This document shows positions 1 to 10,096 of a stretch of DNA of 64,000 bases, piece after piece. Origin of the DNA: Nocardioides carbamazepini (GTDB lineage: Bacteria > Actinomycetota > Actinomycetes > Propionibacteriales > Nocardioidaceae); assembly GCF_024614185.1 (NCBI RefSeq), contig NZ_JAHTLF010000018.1, positions 407,821-471,820 of the forward strand, read 5' to 3'. Numbering within the stretch: the first letter of the stretch is position 1; every line of letters begins with the position of its first letter. A program made the translations under genes and the position numbers. The notes beneath the pieces are model-generated. The model was given only the letters and a program-made list of their open reading frames with translations. It ran no database searches and had not been told where the DNA came from.

Positions 1-1
1 C

Positions 2-733
2 GCCCTCGGCGTACCGATCATCGGCCTGGTGGTGCTGACCCTGGTCAGCACGCTGGCGCTCACCTGGTGGCTCGGTCTGCGGCTGCAGGTCGGGCCGGCC
101 CGCAGCCTGCTGATCGCGACCGGGTTCGCGATCTGCGGCGCCTCGGCGATCGCGGGCATGGAACGTACCGCTGACGCCGACGAGGACGATGTCGCGACGG
201 CGATCACCATGGTCACGCTCTACGGCACCGTCGCCATGATCGCCCTCCCCCTGCTGCAGGCACCGCTCGGCCTCTCCGAGCGCCAGCTCGGCATCTGGGC
301 CGGAGCGAGTGTCCACGAGGTCGGCCAGGTCGTCGCGGCCGCCGGACCCGCGGGGACGGCCGCGGTCGCCGTCGCCGTCGTGGTCAAGCTGACCCGTGTC
401 CTGCTGCTCGCCCCGGTCGTGGCGATCGTGAGCACGGCCCGCCGCGCCCGCCGGGGCCAGGAGGCGGCGGCCCGGCCGCCCCTGGTTCCGCTGTTCGTGC
501 TCGGCTTCCTCGGCTGCGTGCTGCTCCGGACCGCCGGGCTGGTGCCCGCGCCCGCGCTCGAGGTCGCCGACACGCTGCAGACGGCGACCCTGGCCGCCGC
601 ACTGTTCGCGTTGGGGACCGGCGTCCATCTCGGGAGGCTGCTGCACAGCGGCGGCCGGTCCCTGGCGCTGGGCCTGGTCTCGACCCTCGTCGTCGCGACG
701 GTGTCGCTGGTCGGCGTCGTGACGATCGCCTGA
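2..733 (+). CDS. YeiH/UPF0324-family putative sulfate exporter, 3' part
   Basis: The frame is open from the window edge, so the start lies upstream and about 243 C-terminal residues are visible. The protein is a string of hydrophobic helices. Motifs typical of the YeiH family can be read: GASAIAG followed by an acidic loop, WAGASVHEVGQV and KLTRVLLLAP. Known members are inner-membrane proteins of about 330-350 residues proposed to export sulfate or related anions. The last helices end directly at the stop. Transport direction and substrate are family inference only. No co-transcribed neighbour is visible downstream. Confidence 0.8.
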   Translation, partial: ALGVPIIGLVVLTLVSTLALTWWLGLRLQVGPARSLLIATGFAICGASAIAGMERTADADEDDVATAITMVTLYGTVAMIALPLLQAPLGLSERQLGIWAGASVHEVGQVVAAAGPAGTAAVAVAVVVKLTRVLLLAPVVAIVSTARRARRGQEAAARPPLVPLFVLGFLGCVLLRTAGLVPAPALEVADTLQTATLAAALFALGTGVHLGRLLHSGGRSLALGLVSTLVVATVSLVGVVTIA

Positions 734-909
734 CGGTCCTGATCGGGTGCCGGCGTCTGCGCCCGCCCGCCACCGGGTACCGGCCGGGCATGAACACCTC
801 GCCAGCTCCCACGACGATGGCGTCCGGCGTTCGGACTCGGGGTCGACCTGATCGTGCTCGGCCCATCCCCGCCCTGAGCCGGCGGCGCAGGGGCGGTCAG
901 CAGGGCGCG

Positions 910-1098
910 ATGACCACAGACCTCGGTGACCCGGCGGTCGAGTACTGGTCGGACGCGATCGCGGCGGTCCGCGCACACGAGCACCGGCGCAGGGGGGTGG
1001 TGCGCCCGATGGCCCTGCAGGTCGCCGCGGCTCTCGCCGCTGCTGTCGCCGGCTATCTCGGCGGTCACCGGCGGGGGCCGCACGCCGGATGCCGCTAG
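910..1098 (+). CDS. small hypothetical protein with one possible membrane helix
   Basis: A 62-residue frame begins MTTDLGDPAVEYWSD and contains a hydrophobic alanine/valine stretch (about residues 34-51, MALQVAAALAAAVAGYLGG) that could span the membrane. The N-terminal part reads like protein rather than shadow sequence, but no strong Shine-Dalgarno sequence precedes the ATG and the tail is basic and low-complexity. I recognise no family. The rest of the interval 734-1185 shows no other supportable gene. It could be a chance frame in high-GC DNA. Confidence 0.35.
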   Translation: MTTDLGDPAVEYWSDAIAAVRAHEHRRRGVVRPMALQVAAALAAAVAGYLGGHRRGPHAGCR

Positions 1099-1185
1099 TG
1101 GTCGCGGCCACCAGGGGCAGGGTCAGCGTCTCGCTGCTCCGATCGGGCGGCATGCCGGTCGACCCGACCTGCGGGACCCGCCGGT

Positions 1186-2028
1186 CTACTCCAGTCCGCG
1201 GGTGATCTCCCTCGTGCGCGCCTGCGCGGCGGCGGTGCCGGCGGCGACGACATCGCGCAGGCCGCGCTCCTCGAAGAGGAGGATCGCGCGCTCGGTCGAG
1301 CCGTGCGGGCTGGTCACCGCACGCCGCAGTGCGGCCGGGTCGGCGGCCTCGTCGTCGAGCATCCGGCCGGCGCCCGCGACCGTCCGGGCCGCGAGCATGC
1401 GGGCGAGGTCGGCGGGCAGGCCGAGCCGCTCCCCCGCCTCCGCCATCGCCTCGGTCAGGTAGAAGACGTAGGCGGGACCCGATCCGCTCACGGCGCCCAC
1501 GGCGTCGATCTGGTCCTCGGTCACCTCGACGACCGAGCCCACGGTGGCGAACAGATCGCGCGCCGCCCGCAGGTGCTCCGGAGCCGCGTGGGCTCCCGGG
1601 GCGATCGCGGTGACCCCGTGGCCGACGCGGGTCGGCGTGTTCGGCATCGCCCGCACGACCGGCTGTCCGGGCCGCAGGGCCTGCTCGATGCTCCTCAGCG
1701 GGACGGCTCCGGCGACGCTCACCACGACGGCGTCGGGTGCCAGCACCGCGGAGATCTCCGCGGCCAGCTCGGCCACCTGGGCCGGCTTCACGCCCAGCAC
1801 GACCACCCGCGCCCCCGCCGCGGCCCGTGCGTTGGCGGTCACGGCATCGGCATCGGCGCTCGTCGTCGAGGCGACCCGGACGCCGTACCGGTCCGTCAGC
1901 AGGCCGGCGCGCTCCGGCGTCCGGACGGTCGCGACGACCCGGTCCGCGGGAACCCCCGAATCCAGGAGCCCCGCCATGATGGCCTCGTTCATGGCTCCGC
2001 AGCCGAGGAAGGCGATCGACGTGTTCAC
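1186..2028 (-). CDS. proC: pyrroline-5-carboxylate reductase
   Basis: 280 residues, the usual ProC length. It catalyses the last step of proline synthesis, NAD(P)H-dependent reduction of 1-pyrroline-5-carboxylate to L-proline, in the cytosol. The N-terminus has the Rossmann nucleotide-binding motif AFLGCGAMNEAI. The middle has the GVKPAQV and RAMPNTPTRVGHG blocks, and the C-terminal dimerisation domain carries GSGPAYVFYLTEAM and AVTSPHGSTERAI. It stands alone, with a universal stress protein gene starting 48 bases away on the other strand. Confidence 0.96.
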   Translation of the reverse strand: MNTSIAFLGCGAMNEAIMAGLLDSGVPADRVVATVRTPERAGLLTDRYGVRVASTTSADADAVTANARAAAGARVVVLGVKPAQVAELAAEISAVLAPDAVVVSVAGAVPLRSIEQALRPGQPVVRAMPNTPTRVGHGVTAIAPGAHAAPEHLRAARDLFATVGSVVEVTEDQIDAVGAVSGSGPAYVFYLTEAMAEAGERLGLPADLARMLAARTVAGAGRMLDDEAADPAALRRAVTSPHGSTERAILLFEERGLRDVVAAGTAAAQARTREITRGLE

Positions 2029-2075
2029 CCCCGCATCCTGCCAAGCCCGGCGCCGACGCCGCGTAGCCTGCCCCT

Positions 2076-2534
2076 GTGGCAGGTGAGCAGGACGCGGCCT
2101 TCGAGCTGGGACGCGACGGCGCCGCGTGGATCGTGGCCGGCGTCGACGGAAGCGTCACGTCGACCCGCGCCGGCTCGTACGCCGCCGGCCTGGCCCGCCG
2201 CCAGAGCAGTCGACTGGCCCTGGTGCTCGCCCGCGACGTCAGCGCCGAGGCGGCGCTCGGCAACGAGGGCGCCGTCCGGGCCGCGCTGGAGGGCCAGGAG
2301 CAGGTCGAGCAGGAGCTGCGGGACGCGATCGCCAGCACGGTCTGGCCGGTCGACGTCGAGCTCTTCGTCCGCCTCGGTCCGCCCGCCCACGTCCTCGCCA
2401 CCGTCGCCGAGGAGCTCTCCGCCGGCCTCATCGTACTGGGCTCGTCCCGCCAGCACGCCTACCTCCGGCCGGGCGGTCCGCTTCCCGTGCAGCTGATGCG
2501 ACTGCGCCGCTGGCCGGTGCTGGTCGTCCCCTGA
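2076..2534 (+). CDS. universal stress protein (UspA-like)
   Basis: 152 residues, GTG start. It has a single Usp fold with the N-terminal strand motif IVAGVDGSVTSTRA, an LVLARD strand and a C-terminal VLGSS...PVLVVP ending. The usual ATP-binding signature (GxxG, nine residues, GS) is only partly kept: GSS is present but the second glycine cluster is replaced, so nucleotide binding is uncertain. Role in stress tolerance is family knowledge. The gene is divergent from proC with a 47-base gap that must hold both promoters. Confidence 0.85.
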   Translation: MAGEQDAAFELGRDGAAWIVAGVDGSVTSTRAGSYAAGLARRQSSRLALVLARDVSAEAALGNEGAVRAALEGQEQVEQELRDAIASTVWPVDVELFVRLGPPAHVLATVAEELSAGLIVLGSSRQHAYLRPGGPLPVQLMRLRRWPVLVVP

Positions 2535-2581
2535 CCGCCTTCGCCCTGGACGCACCGCTCGTCGCGAGGTAGGACGGAGGC

Positions 2582-2797
2582 ATGGAGATGACGCGGATGC
2601 GCAGGTCCCGCGCCCTCGAGGCGGTCGGGTACGACGCCGCTGCCACCCGGCTGCGGGTCCGGTTCCGGCACGGCGGGACCTACGACTACCTCGACGTCGA
2701 GCCGGAGGTGTACGAGGGACTGTGCGCGTCGGCCCATCCCTGGACGGAGTGGCGCGAGCGGATCCTCGAGCACGACGTCGAACGAGTCGAGGACTGA
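2582..2797 (+). CDS. KTSC-domain protein
   Basis: 71 residues matching the KTSC family of small domains, named after a Lys-Thr-Ser-Cys motif in other members. Here the readable hallmarks are SRALEAVGYDAAATRLRVRF, GGTYDYLDVEPEVYEGL and a C-terminal AxxPWTEWRERIL-like stretch. The Lys-Thr-Ser-Cys residues themselves are not obvious in this copy. The domain is associated with nucleic-acid enzymes in some larger proteins, but the free-standing form has no established function. The start is the ATG after AGGTAGGACGGAGGC, a good ribosome-binding context. Confidence 0.75.
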   Translation: MEMTRMRRSRALEAVGYDAAATRLRVRFRHGGTYDYLDVEPEVYEGLCASAHPWTEWRERILEHDVERVED

Positions 2798-2906
2798 GCC
2801 GCACGACGGGTGACCCGGGTGAACCTCGCCGTACCGGACATCTCAGTCGCGAGTCGCCGTGGATCACGACCGATCTGCCGGGTACGACGGTGGGACCGGT
2901 CCGGCG

Positions 2907-4139
2907 TCAGGCCGGCTCGTCGACGTACCGGTCCGCGCCCGCGAGCAGTCCGGCCCCGGCCAGCAGGACCGACGTCACCCCGAGCGCGGCCAGTGGCGCG
3001 CCCCAGCCGCCGGTCCGGTCGTGGAGTACGCCGACCAGGAGCGGCCCGATCGCCGCCAGGGTGAAGCCCACCGACTGCGCCATGCCGGAGAGTGCGGCGG
3101 CCCCGGCGGGCCGGCGGGCGCGGAGGGAGAAGAAGGTCAGCGCGAGCCCGACTGCGCCACCGCATCCGACGCCGAGGAGCACCGTCCACGCCACCACGCC
3201 GGCCGCCGGAGCGAGGGCCAGGCCGGCGATACCGGCTCCGACGGTCGCGGCGCAGAGCGCTGCGGCCAGCCGCTGGGACCGCGCGCGGACGGCGAGCAGC
3301 GGGAGGACGAGAGCGCCGGCGATGGCGCTGGCGCTGTACAGCCCGGTCATCACGCCGGCCGCCGTCTCGCTCAGTCCGGCATCGCGCAGCAGCGCGGGCA
3401 GCCAGGCCGCCAACGTATAGAACGCCGCCGACTGCAGCCCGAAGTAGGCCGCGACCGCCCAGGCGATGGGCGCCCGCCAGACCCGTAGCGCCGACGGCGG
3501 TCCGACGACCGGCGCGACGTCCATCGCGACGCCCCGCCGCCGCCGCTGGAGCGTCCACCACAGCCCGCACGCGACGAGCACCGGCAGCCCCCACAGGCCG
3601 AGGGCCGCCCGCCAGTCGAGCCCCAGGGCGTGCCCCATCGGCACGGCGGCTCCGGCCGCGCCGGCCGCGCCGAGACTGAGCATCACGGAGTACAGCGCCA
3701 TCGCGGCACCGAGGTGGGCGGCGAGGTCGCGCTTGATCACCACGGGGACCAGCACGTTGGCGATCGCGATGCCGACGCCGATCACCGCGGATCCCAGGTA
3801 GAGAGCGGGAATCGACGGCAGCATCCGGATCGCGCATCCGGCGAGCAGCACCAGCGACGCCGCGACCAGCGCGCGTTCCAGTCCGATCCGGCGGGCGATC
3901 GCGGGGGCGACGGGCGACAGCACGGCGAAGCACAGCAGCGGAAGCGTCGTCACCATGCTGATGGCGGTGGTGCTGAGACCGGTGTCGTCGCGCAGCTGGC
4001 CGGTCAGCGGCCCGACCGCGACCAGGGCCGGGCGCAGGTTGAACGCGATGACCGCGACGCCGACGACGACCAGCAGCGCACCCCGGTCCCATCGGCTCTC
4101 CCGGCGCGCGGCGGGGGCCGCGGGGCGGAGCTCAACCAT
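2907..4139 (-). CDS. MFS transporter, CynX/NimT type
   Basis: 410 residues with about twelve hydrophobic helices in two six-helix halves. The first helix block (VAVIAFNLRPALVAVGPL) and the TAISMVTTLPLLCFAVLSP loop resemble the cyanate/nitroimidazole (CynX/NimT) branch of the major facilitator superfamily. Substrate cannot be read from sequence. Its start overlaps the end of the upstream hydrolase gene by 8 bases, so the two are translationally coupled and the carrier probably moves a substrate or product of that enzyme. The gene converges with the KTSC gene. Confidence 0.85.
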   Translation of the reverse strand: MVELRPAAPAARRESRWDRGALLVVVGVAVIAFNLRPALVAVGPLTGQLRDDTGLSTTAISMVTTLPLLCFAVLSPVAPAIARRIGLERALVAASLVLLAGCAIRMLPSIPALYLGSAVIGVGIAIANVLVPVVIKRDLAAHLGAAMALYSVMLSLGAAGAAGAAVPMGHALGLDWRAALGLWGLPVLVACGLWWTLQRRRRGVAMDVAPVVGPPSALRVWRAPIAWAVAAYFGLQSAAFYTLAAWLPALLRDAGLSETAAGVMTGLYSASAIAGALVLPLLAVRARSQRLAAALCAATVGAGIAGLALAPAAGVVAWTVLLGVGCGGAVGLALTFFSLRARRPAGAAALSGMAQSVGFTLAAIGPLLVGVLHDRTGGWGAPLAALGVTSVLLAGAGLLAGADRYVDEPA

Positions 4140-5001
4140 GCAGCAGCCTGCGGACCGCCCGTCCCAGCGCGGTCGCGGGATCGGCCAGGTCGAGGGGCAG
4201 GTCGAAGTGGTTGCGTCCCGGCACGTCGGGTACGACGTCGACCCGGTTGCCGAGCGCGCGCCAGGCCGTGGTCAGCGCCCGACTCTGCCGCCGGAACTCC
4301 GCGGTCTCGCACTCGGCCCAGCTCACGACCAGCGCGGCGTCCGAGGCCCGGATCCGGCTCAGCGGGCTGAGGTGCCACGCGGTCGGCTCGTCGAGCCCGA
4401 GCGGGTCGTTGACGTAGGTGGGGACCAGCGGACGCAGGTCGTAGACGCCGCTGAGCAGGGTCGCGCTCCGGATCGTGGCTCCGGGCAAGGCGTCGTCGCC
4501 GAGGGTCAGCAGCGCCGCCAGATGGGCGCCCGCGGAGCTGCCGGCCAGATGGATCCGCGCCGGGTCGATACCCAGTTCCGCGGCGTGCGCGACCAACCAG
4601 CCGAGCGCCGCACCGCACTCGGCGACGATCTCCGCCACGGACGCGACCGGGGCGAGGGTGTACTCGACCGCGACGTACGCCGCACCCGCGGCCAGGACGT
4701 CCGGCGCCGCACCGCAGGCGCGCTCCTTGGACTCCGCCTGCCAGTAGCCGCCGTGGACGAAGACGAGCACCGGCACCGGTCCCGGCAGCGAGTCGCCACC
4801 GGGATGGAACACGTCGAGGCGCTGCCGCGCGCCCGGGCCGTAGGCGTGCTCGGCGTGCGGGTGCCGCGACCGGGCGGCAGTGCTGGCCGCAGCGTAGACG
4901 TCGAGCTCGGCGTCCATGGAGTCGACCATCGAGCTCGGCGAGTACTCCCGCGCCAGATCCTCCGGTGACAGCGCACGCCAGGCCCCGTCGCCCGGCGTCA
5001 C
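4132..5001 (-). CDS. alpha/beta hydrolase, kynurenine-formamidase/esterase-like
   Basis: 289 residues from a GTG that overlaps the stop of the preceding small ORF by 4 bases (GTGA); an in-frame GTG three bases earlier is also possible. It has the esterase/lipase oxyanion motif HGGYW, the nucleophile elbow GSSAGAH and a C-terminal GRNHFD histidine, the layout of bacterial kynurenine formamidases and carboxylesterases. Expected chemistry is serine hydrolysis of an ester or formamide in the cytosol. No other tryptophan-catabolic gene is nearby, so the substrate is open. It is coupled to an MFS carrier downstream. Confidence 0.8.
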   Translation of the reverse strand: MTPGDGAWRALSPEDLAREYSPSSMVDSMDAELDVYAAASTAARSRHPHAEHAYGPGARQRLDVFHPGGDSLPGPVPVLVFVHGGYWQAESKERACGAAPDVLAAGAAYVAVEYTLAPVASVAEIVAECGAALGWLVAHAAELGIDPARIHLAGSSAGAHLAALLTLGDDALPGATIRSATLLSGVYDLRPLVPTYVNDPLGLDEPTAWHLSPLSRIRASDAALVVSWAECETAEFRRQSRALTTAWRALGNRVDVVPDVPGRNHFDLPLDLADPATALGRAVRRLLHG

Positions 5002-5120
5002 CACGCCACCTCGGTGGTCTGCATGTCCGCGGCTACGCGGGTGCGAATCGCCGTGGTGCCGTGGCGCAGGGCGCCGAGCGCGGCGGACCGGTCCGGCCGG
5101 ATCCTCTTCGCATTGCCCAC
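4998..5120 (-). CDS. 40-residue hypothetical protein upstream of hydrolase
   Basis: A GTG-initiated frame starting MGNAKRIRPDRSAALGAL and ending QTTEVAW. It is preceded by GGAG at six bases, and its TGA overlaps the GTG of the hydrolase gene, the usual arrangement for real coupled genes. The protein is basic and has no membrane segment. I recognise no family. It may be a leader or regulatory peptide, or the remnant of a larger gene. The overlap and ribosome-binding site are the main evidence. Confidence 0.5.
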   Translation of the reverse strand: MGNAKRIRPDRSAALGALRHGTTAIRTRVAADMQTTEVAW

Positions 5121-5132
5121 TATGTCTCCATG

Positions 5133-5216
5133 TCAGTCAGTTCGGTATCCCGCAGCATCGTCCTCGGTGAACCACGCGGAGGACCAGATCTCGACGACGT
5201 CGACGCCCGCCGACAT
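5133..5216 (-). CDS. 27-residue possible microprotein
   Basis: ATG frame reading MSAGVDVVEIWSSAWFTEDD and ending in GYRTD. The composition (aromatic, acidic, no low-complexity arginine/proline) is unlike shadow frames in this DNA, and it lies 12 bases upstream of the next small ORF on the same strand. There is no convincing Shine-Dalgarno sequence. It could be the C-terminal scrap of a lost gene. Apart from these two small ORFs and the hairpin at 5281-5318, the interval 5002-5330 holds nothing I can support. Confidence 0.25.
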   Translation of the reverse strand: MSAGVDVVEIWSSAWFTEDDAAGYRTD

Positions 5217-5280
5217 CCCTGGGACTCGACGATCCGGGCCGCGGGACTGGCGACGCTGGCCTGACCTGGGTCGGGAGTTG

Positions 5281-5318
5281 GGTGGCTGAGAGTGGTCAAG
5301 AGGTCGCTCTCAGCCGCC
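5281..5318 (-). terminator. hairpin after the acyl-CoA ligase gene
   Basis: Arms 5284-5292 and 5307-5315 (GGCTGAGAG / CTCTCAGCC) are perfectly complementary and extend by a wobble and two GC pairs to a 12-bp stem with a 14-base loop. It lies 13 bases past the stop of the minus-strand ligase gene, the right place for a transcription terminator. There is no T-run, which is common in high-GC actinobacteria. Confidence 0.6.
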
Positions 5319-5330
5319 CGCCTCGCACGT

Positions 5331-6959
<1,629 letters not shown>

Positions 6960-7027
6960 GGGTGGTCCTTTCAGGTGGAATCAGGGCCGATACGTTCGCG
7001 ACGAACGGCGAGCATCACGAGCGTCGA

Positions 7028-8353
7028 TCACACGTACCTGGTGGGCATCGAGCTGAAGGCGCCGATCTCCCTACGTCGATCACCCCGATCGACGAAGATG
7101 TCACCGTCCTTCATGACCAGCGCAATCTTGCTGGGCCCGGCCAGGAGGGAGATATCCACCGATGGATCGCCGGCCACCGCGATGACGTCCGCGCGCTTGC
7201 CGACCTCGACACTTCCGATCTGATCACCCAGACCCACCACTTCCGCCGCGTTGACGGTTGCGGTTCGAATGGCCTCGAGCGGAGTCATGCCGAGATCCAC
7301 GTAGACCTGCAGCTCCCCGCCGTTCTCCCCCATCTCGGGGGACATGACGGTATCCGTTCCCATGGCGATCTTGACTCCTGCCCGATGGGCCCGATCGAAG
7401 GTCTGGAAACAGTCCTTCTGAATGTTGCGGAAGTTCTGGATCACCGCAGCATCAGCGCCGAGCTTCTCCCAGCGGTCGAGCGAACGGTCGGTTCGGTGGA
7501 TCAAGGTCGGCACCAGCGGGACACCCCTGCTGACCATCATCTCGATCGCCTCGTCATCGGTCCACACCGAATGCTCCAAGGAGTCGACACCGGCTGCGAG
7601 GGCCCGCTTCTGCGATTCCGCGGTCCACGCGTGACAGGCGACACTCCGTCGGTCGTAGTGGGCTTCCTCGACCACCGCACGCAACTCGCCTTCCGACATG
7701 TTGTCGACCGCGGAATGCTGCGACGGAGTGCCGCCGCCACCCGAGGTGCACGTCTTGATGTGGTCGACTCCATCCCTCAGGTGCGAACGGACCAGCTTGC
7801 GCATCTCGTCAGGGCCGTCTGCGGTGACGCCGGGCTGCCGGATCGATGCTGTGGGAATGACCACGTCGATGTGCGAGTTCGTGCATGCCGCCAAGCCTCC
7901 GACGAGAAGGCGCGGTCCGGGAACGATGCGCCGCTCGATCGCTTCACGCACGGCGACCAGCTCACGCGTGAAGTGGCCGCCCGTCGGTGTGATCCAACCT
8001 TGATCGCGGATCGTGGTCACTCCCGCCGCGAGACACCGCTGAGCGCTGAAGAGCGCGGACATCTGCTGCAACTGAGGAGTGACCTCGAACATCGCATGGC
8101 GGTAGTCCTCGAACAGGAGACTGTTGAACGCCCCCGTGTGCACGTGGCAGTCGATCAGCCCCGGCATCAGGGTGCAGTCGTCCAGTTCGATGACCTCTGC
8201 ACCAGGAGGCGGCGCCGGGTAGCTCCCCTCACTGACATCGACGATCCGATTCCCTTGGATCGTCACCTGGACGTTTCCGGAGATCAGTGAATCGACACCC
8301 GTGAGCAGCCGAGGCGCTCGCAGTACGGTGACGGCATTTCGTTGCAATGACAT
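7028..8353 (-). CDS. metal-dependent amidohydrolase (imidazolonepropionase/prolidase-like)
   Basis: 441 residues from the ATG that follows AAGGG; an ATG 15 bases upstream has no ribosome-binding site. The TIM-barrel amidohydrolase signature is visible: GLIDCHVHTG (metal-binding HxH), the VTTIRDQGW loop, HAWTAESQKRALAAGVDSLEHS with further histidines, and MGTDTV with the catalytic aspartate. The C-terminal beta-sandwich (GSVEVGKRADVIAVAGDP) closes the protein. Such enzymes hydrolyse amide or cyclic amide bonds in the cytosol; the substrate is unknown. It lies between the acyl-CoA ligase and an ABC importer and probably acts on the imported molecule. Confidence 0.87.
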   Translation of the reverse strand: MSLQRNAVTVLRAPRLLTGVDSLISGNVQVTIQGNRIVDVSEGSYPAPPPGAEVIELDDCTLMPGLIDCHVHTGAFNSLLFEDYRHAMFEVTPQLQQMSALFSAQRCLAAGVTTIRDQGWITPTGGHFTRELVAVREAIERRIVPGPRLLVGGLAACTNSHIDVVIPTASIRQPGVTADGPDEMRKLVRSHLRDGVDHIKTCTSGGGGTPSQHSAVDNMSEGELRAVVEEAHYDRRSVACHAWTAESQKRALAAGVDSLEHSVWTDDEAIEMMVSRGVPLVPTLIHRTDRSLDRWEKLGADAAVIQNFRNIQKDCFQTFDRAHRAGVKIAMGTDTVMSPEMGENGGELQVYVDLGMTPLEAIRTATVNAAEVVGLGDQIGSVEVGKRADVIAVAGDPSVDISLLAGPSKIALVMKDGDIFVDRGDRRREIGAFSSMPTRYV

Positions 8354-8473
8354 GGTGAAGCCCTTCATTGGATTCGATCGATGGCGTGCTGAGGGCGCGC
8401 TGAAGAGAGCGCTCGACCGAGAGCGGGGCGAGCGGGGGCAGCAGGTGAGTCGGTCGTCGTCTCCGGTCAGGCG

Positions 8474-9298
8474 TCAGGACGACGACGTGGAGAGCTCGGC
8501 AGGGACGGCCTTCGCATGCTGGATCTCGCGGATCAGTCCCAGGACGTGGGACCGGCGCTCCATGAAGGCCGGAAGCTCGCGAGTCGAGATCTGGTCGCGA
8601 ACCGCGCCGAGGTCGTTCTCGATGATCTCGCGGACCGTGGCCGGCTCCTTGGACAGCACGACCACGCGATCGGAGAGATAGATCGCTTCATCGATGTCGT
8701 GGGTGATCAAGACCACCGACATCTGCCGTTCCTGCTGCAGGCGCCTCGTCAGATCCTCGAGATCGAGTCGTGTCTGTGCGTCAACCGAAGCGAACGGCTC
8801 ATCCATGAACAGGACTTCGGGCTGTGTGACCAGCGCCCTCGCAATGGCAACTCGTTGCTGCATCCCGCCCGAGAGCTGCCACGGATGCTGGCGTTCAGTG
8901 CCGGACAGCCCCACGCTTTCAAGGACCTCACCGACACGGGCCTTCACGCTGGCTCGTGGCACCTTCCTGCCCCGCAGCGGAAGCGCCACGTTGTCCGCCA
9001 CGGTCATCCATGGCATCAAGGACCGCGAGTACTCCTGGAAGACGACCGAGACCACGGGGCTTGGCTCCGTCAGCACCTCGCCGTCCAGGATGATGCGTCC
9101 GGAGCTGAGCGGCATCAGCCCGCTGAGACAGCGAAGCAACGTGGTCTTGCCCGCGCCCGAGGGACCCACGATGCTCAGGAACTCACTCGCGTGCACGGTC
9201 AGGTCTATTCCTGCCAGGACCTCTTTGGACGCATTCCTGGAGTAGTAGGTCTTGCTTCCTGCCTCCATGACCAGACGGGGCTGTCGGAGGTCGTTCAT
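8474..9298 (-). CDS. ABC importer ATP-binding subunit (SsuB/TauB type)
   Basis: 274 residues from the ATG preceded by GGAG; an upstream in-frame ATG near 9319 lacks one. Walker A GPSGAGKTTLL, signature LSGGMQQR, Walker B VLFMDEPF and the switch histidine ITHDIDEA are intact. It powers the importer formed with the two permeases and the binding protein upstream. The nitrate/sulfonate/taurine family imports small organic acids, sulfonates and aromatic carboxylates, so the substrate here is a small organic anion by inference. Confidence 0.92.
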   Translation of the reverse strand: MNDLRQPRLVMEAGSKTYYSRNASKEVLAGIDLTVHASEFLSIVGPSGAGKTTLLRCLSGLMPLSSGRIILDGEVLTEPSPVVSVVFQEYSRSLMPWMTVADNVALPLRGRKVPRASVKARVGEVLESVGLSGTERQHPWQLSGGMQQRVAIARALVTQPEVLFMDEPFASVDAQTRLDLEDLTRRLQQERQMSVVLITHDIDEAIYLSDRVVVLSKEPATVREIIENDLGAVRDQISTRELPAFMERRSHVLGLIREIQHAKAVPAELSTSSS

Positions 9299-9322
9299 AG
9301 TGGCTCCATTGAGTGTCATAGT

Positions 9323-10096
9323 TCAGCGGGATCCGGAGACGGCACGCATGGCGAGGTGCCAATGGATGATCCGGTTCCGGACCGCCAGGAAGAGCAGGTT
9401 GAGGACGAATCCCATGAGGGAGAGCAGCACGATCCCGGCCCAGAGAGTGGGGGAGTCGAAGCTCGCCTGGGCTCGCATCATGAGATAGCCGATCCCGCTG
9501 CTGGCGCCCACCATCTCGCTGGCGATCAGCAGGAAGAAGCCGACCTGCAGTCCCGTCTGGGCACCGCCCATGATCGAGGGAGCTGCGCCGGGCAGGACGA
9601 TATTCCAGATCGTCCGTCGCCTGCTCAGTCGAATCGCTCGGGCCACGTCCAGCAGCGCGCGATCGGTCTTTCGCACCCCGTCGATCGTGGTGATCAGGAG
9701 GGGGAAGCCGGCGCCGAGCGCGATGATGAGGACCTTGCTGACGTCCCCGATCCCCAGCACGAGGATGAGCGGCGGAATGAAGATGATGGCGGGGACGCTT
9801 CGAGCGAAGTCGATGAGCGGCGCCAACAGATCATGAAGCCAGACGACCATACCCAGCAGCAAGCCGACCGGAACACCCACCGCGATCGCGACAAGGTAGC
9901 CGAACGCGAGATTCCGCATGCTCGGCCACACGTCCGACCCCACCCGTTCGAACAGCCACAGCTCGGAGAACCTGCTCGAGATGCTCGCCATCGACGGGTA
10001 GTACGGATCCAGACCGCTCCGGGTGGCAAACGCATAGATGACAAGGACGACGATCGGGATCAGCGATCCGAGGAGGACCCGGCCCAGGCGGCTCAT
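9323..10096 (-). CDS. ABC importer permease (SsuC/TauC type)
   Basis: 257 residues starting MSRLGRVLLGSLIPIVVLV, with the ATG overlapping the stop of the preceding permease by 4 bases. About six hydrophobic helices surround the cytoplasmic EAA-type loop (DVARAIRLSRRRTIWNIVLPGAAPSI) that contacts the ATPase. A longer frame upstream is only the shadow of the other permease gene. It pairs with that permease to form a heterodimeric membrane channel. Confidence 0.9.
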   Translation of the reverse strand: MSRLGRVLLGSLIPIVVLVIYAFATRSGLDPYYPSMASISSRFSELWLFERVGSDVWPSMRNLAFGYLVAIAVGVPVGLLLGMVVWLHDLLAPLIDFARSVPAIIFIPPLILVLGIGDVSKVLIIALGAGFPLLITTIDGVRKTDRALLDVARAIRLSRRRTIWNIVLPGAAPSIMGGAQTGLQVGFFLLIASEMVGASSGIGYLMMRAQASFDSPTLWAGIVLLSLMGFVLNLLFLAVRNRIIHWHLAMRAVSGSR

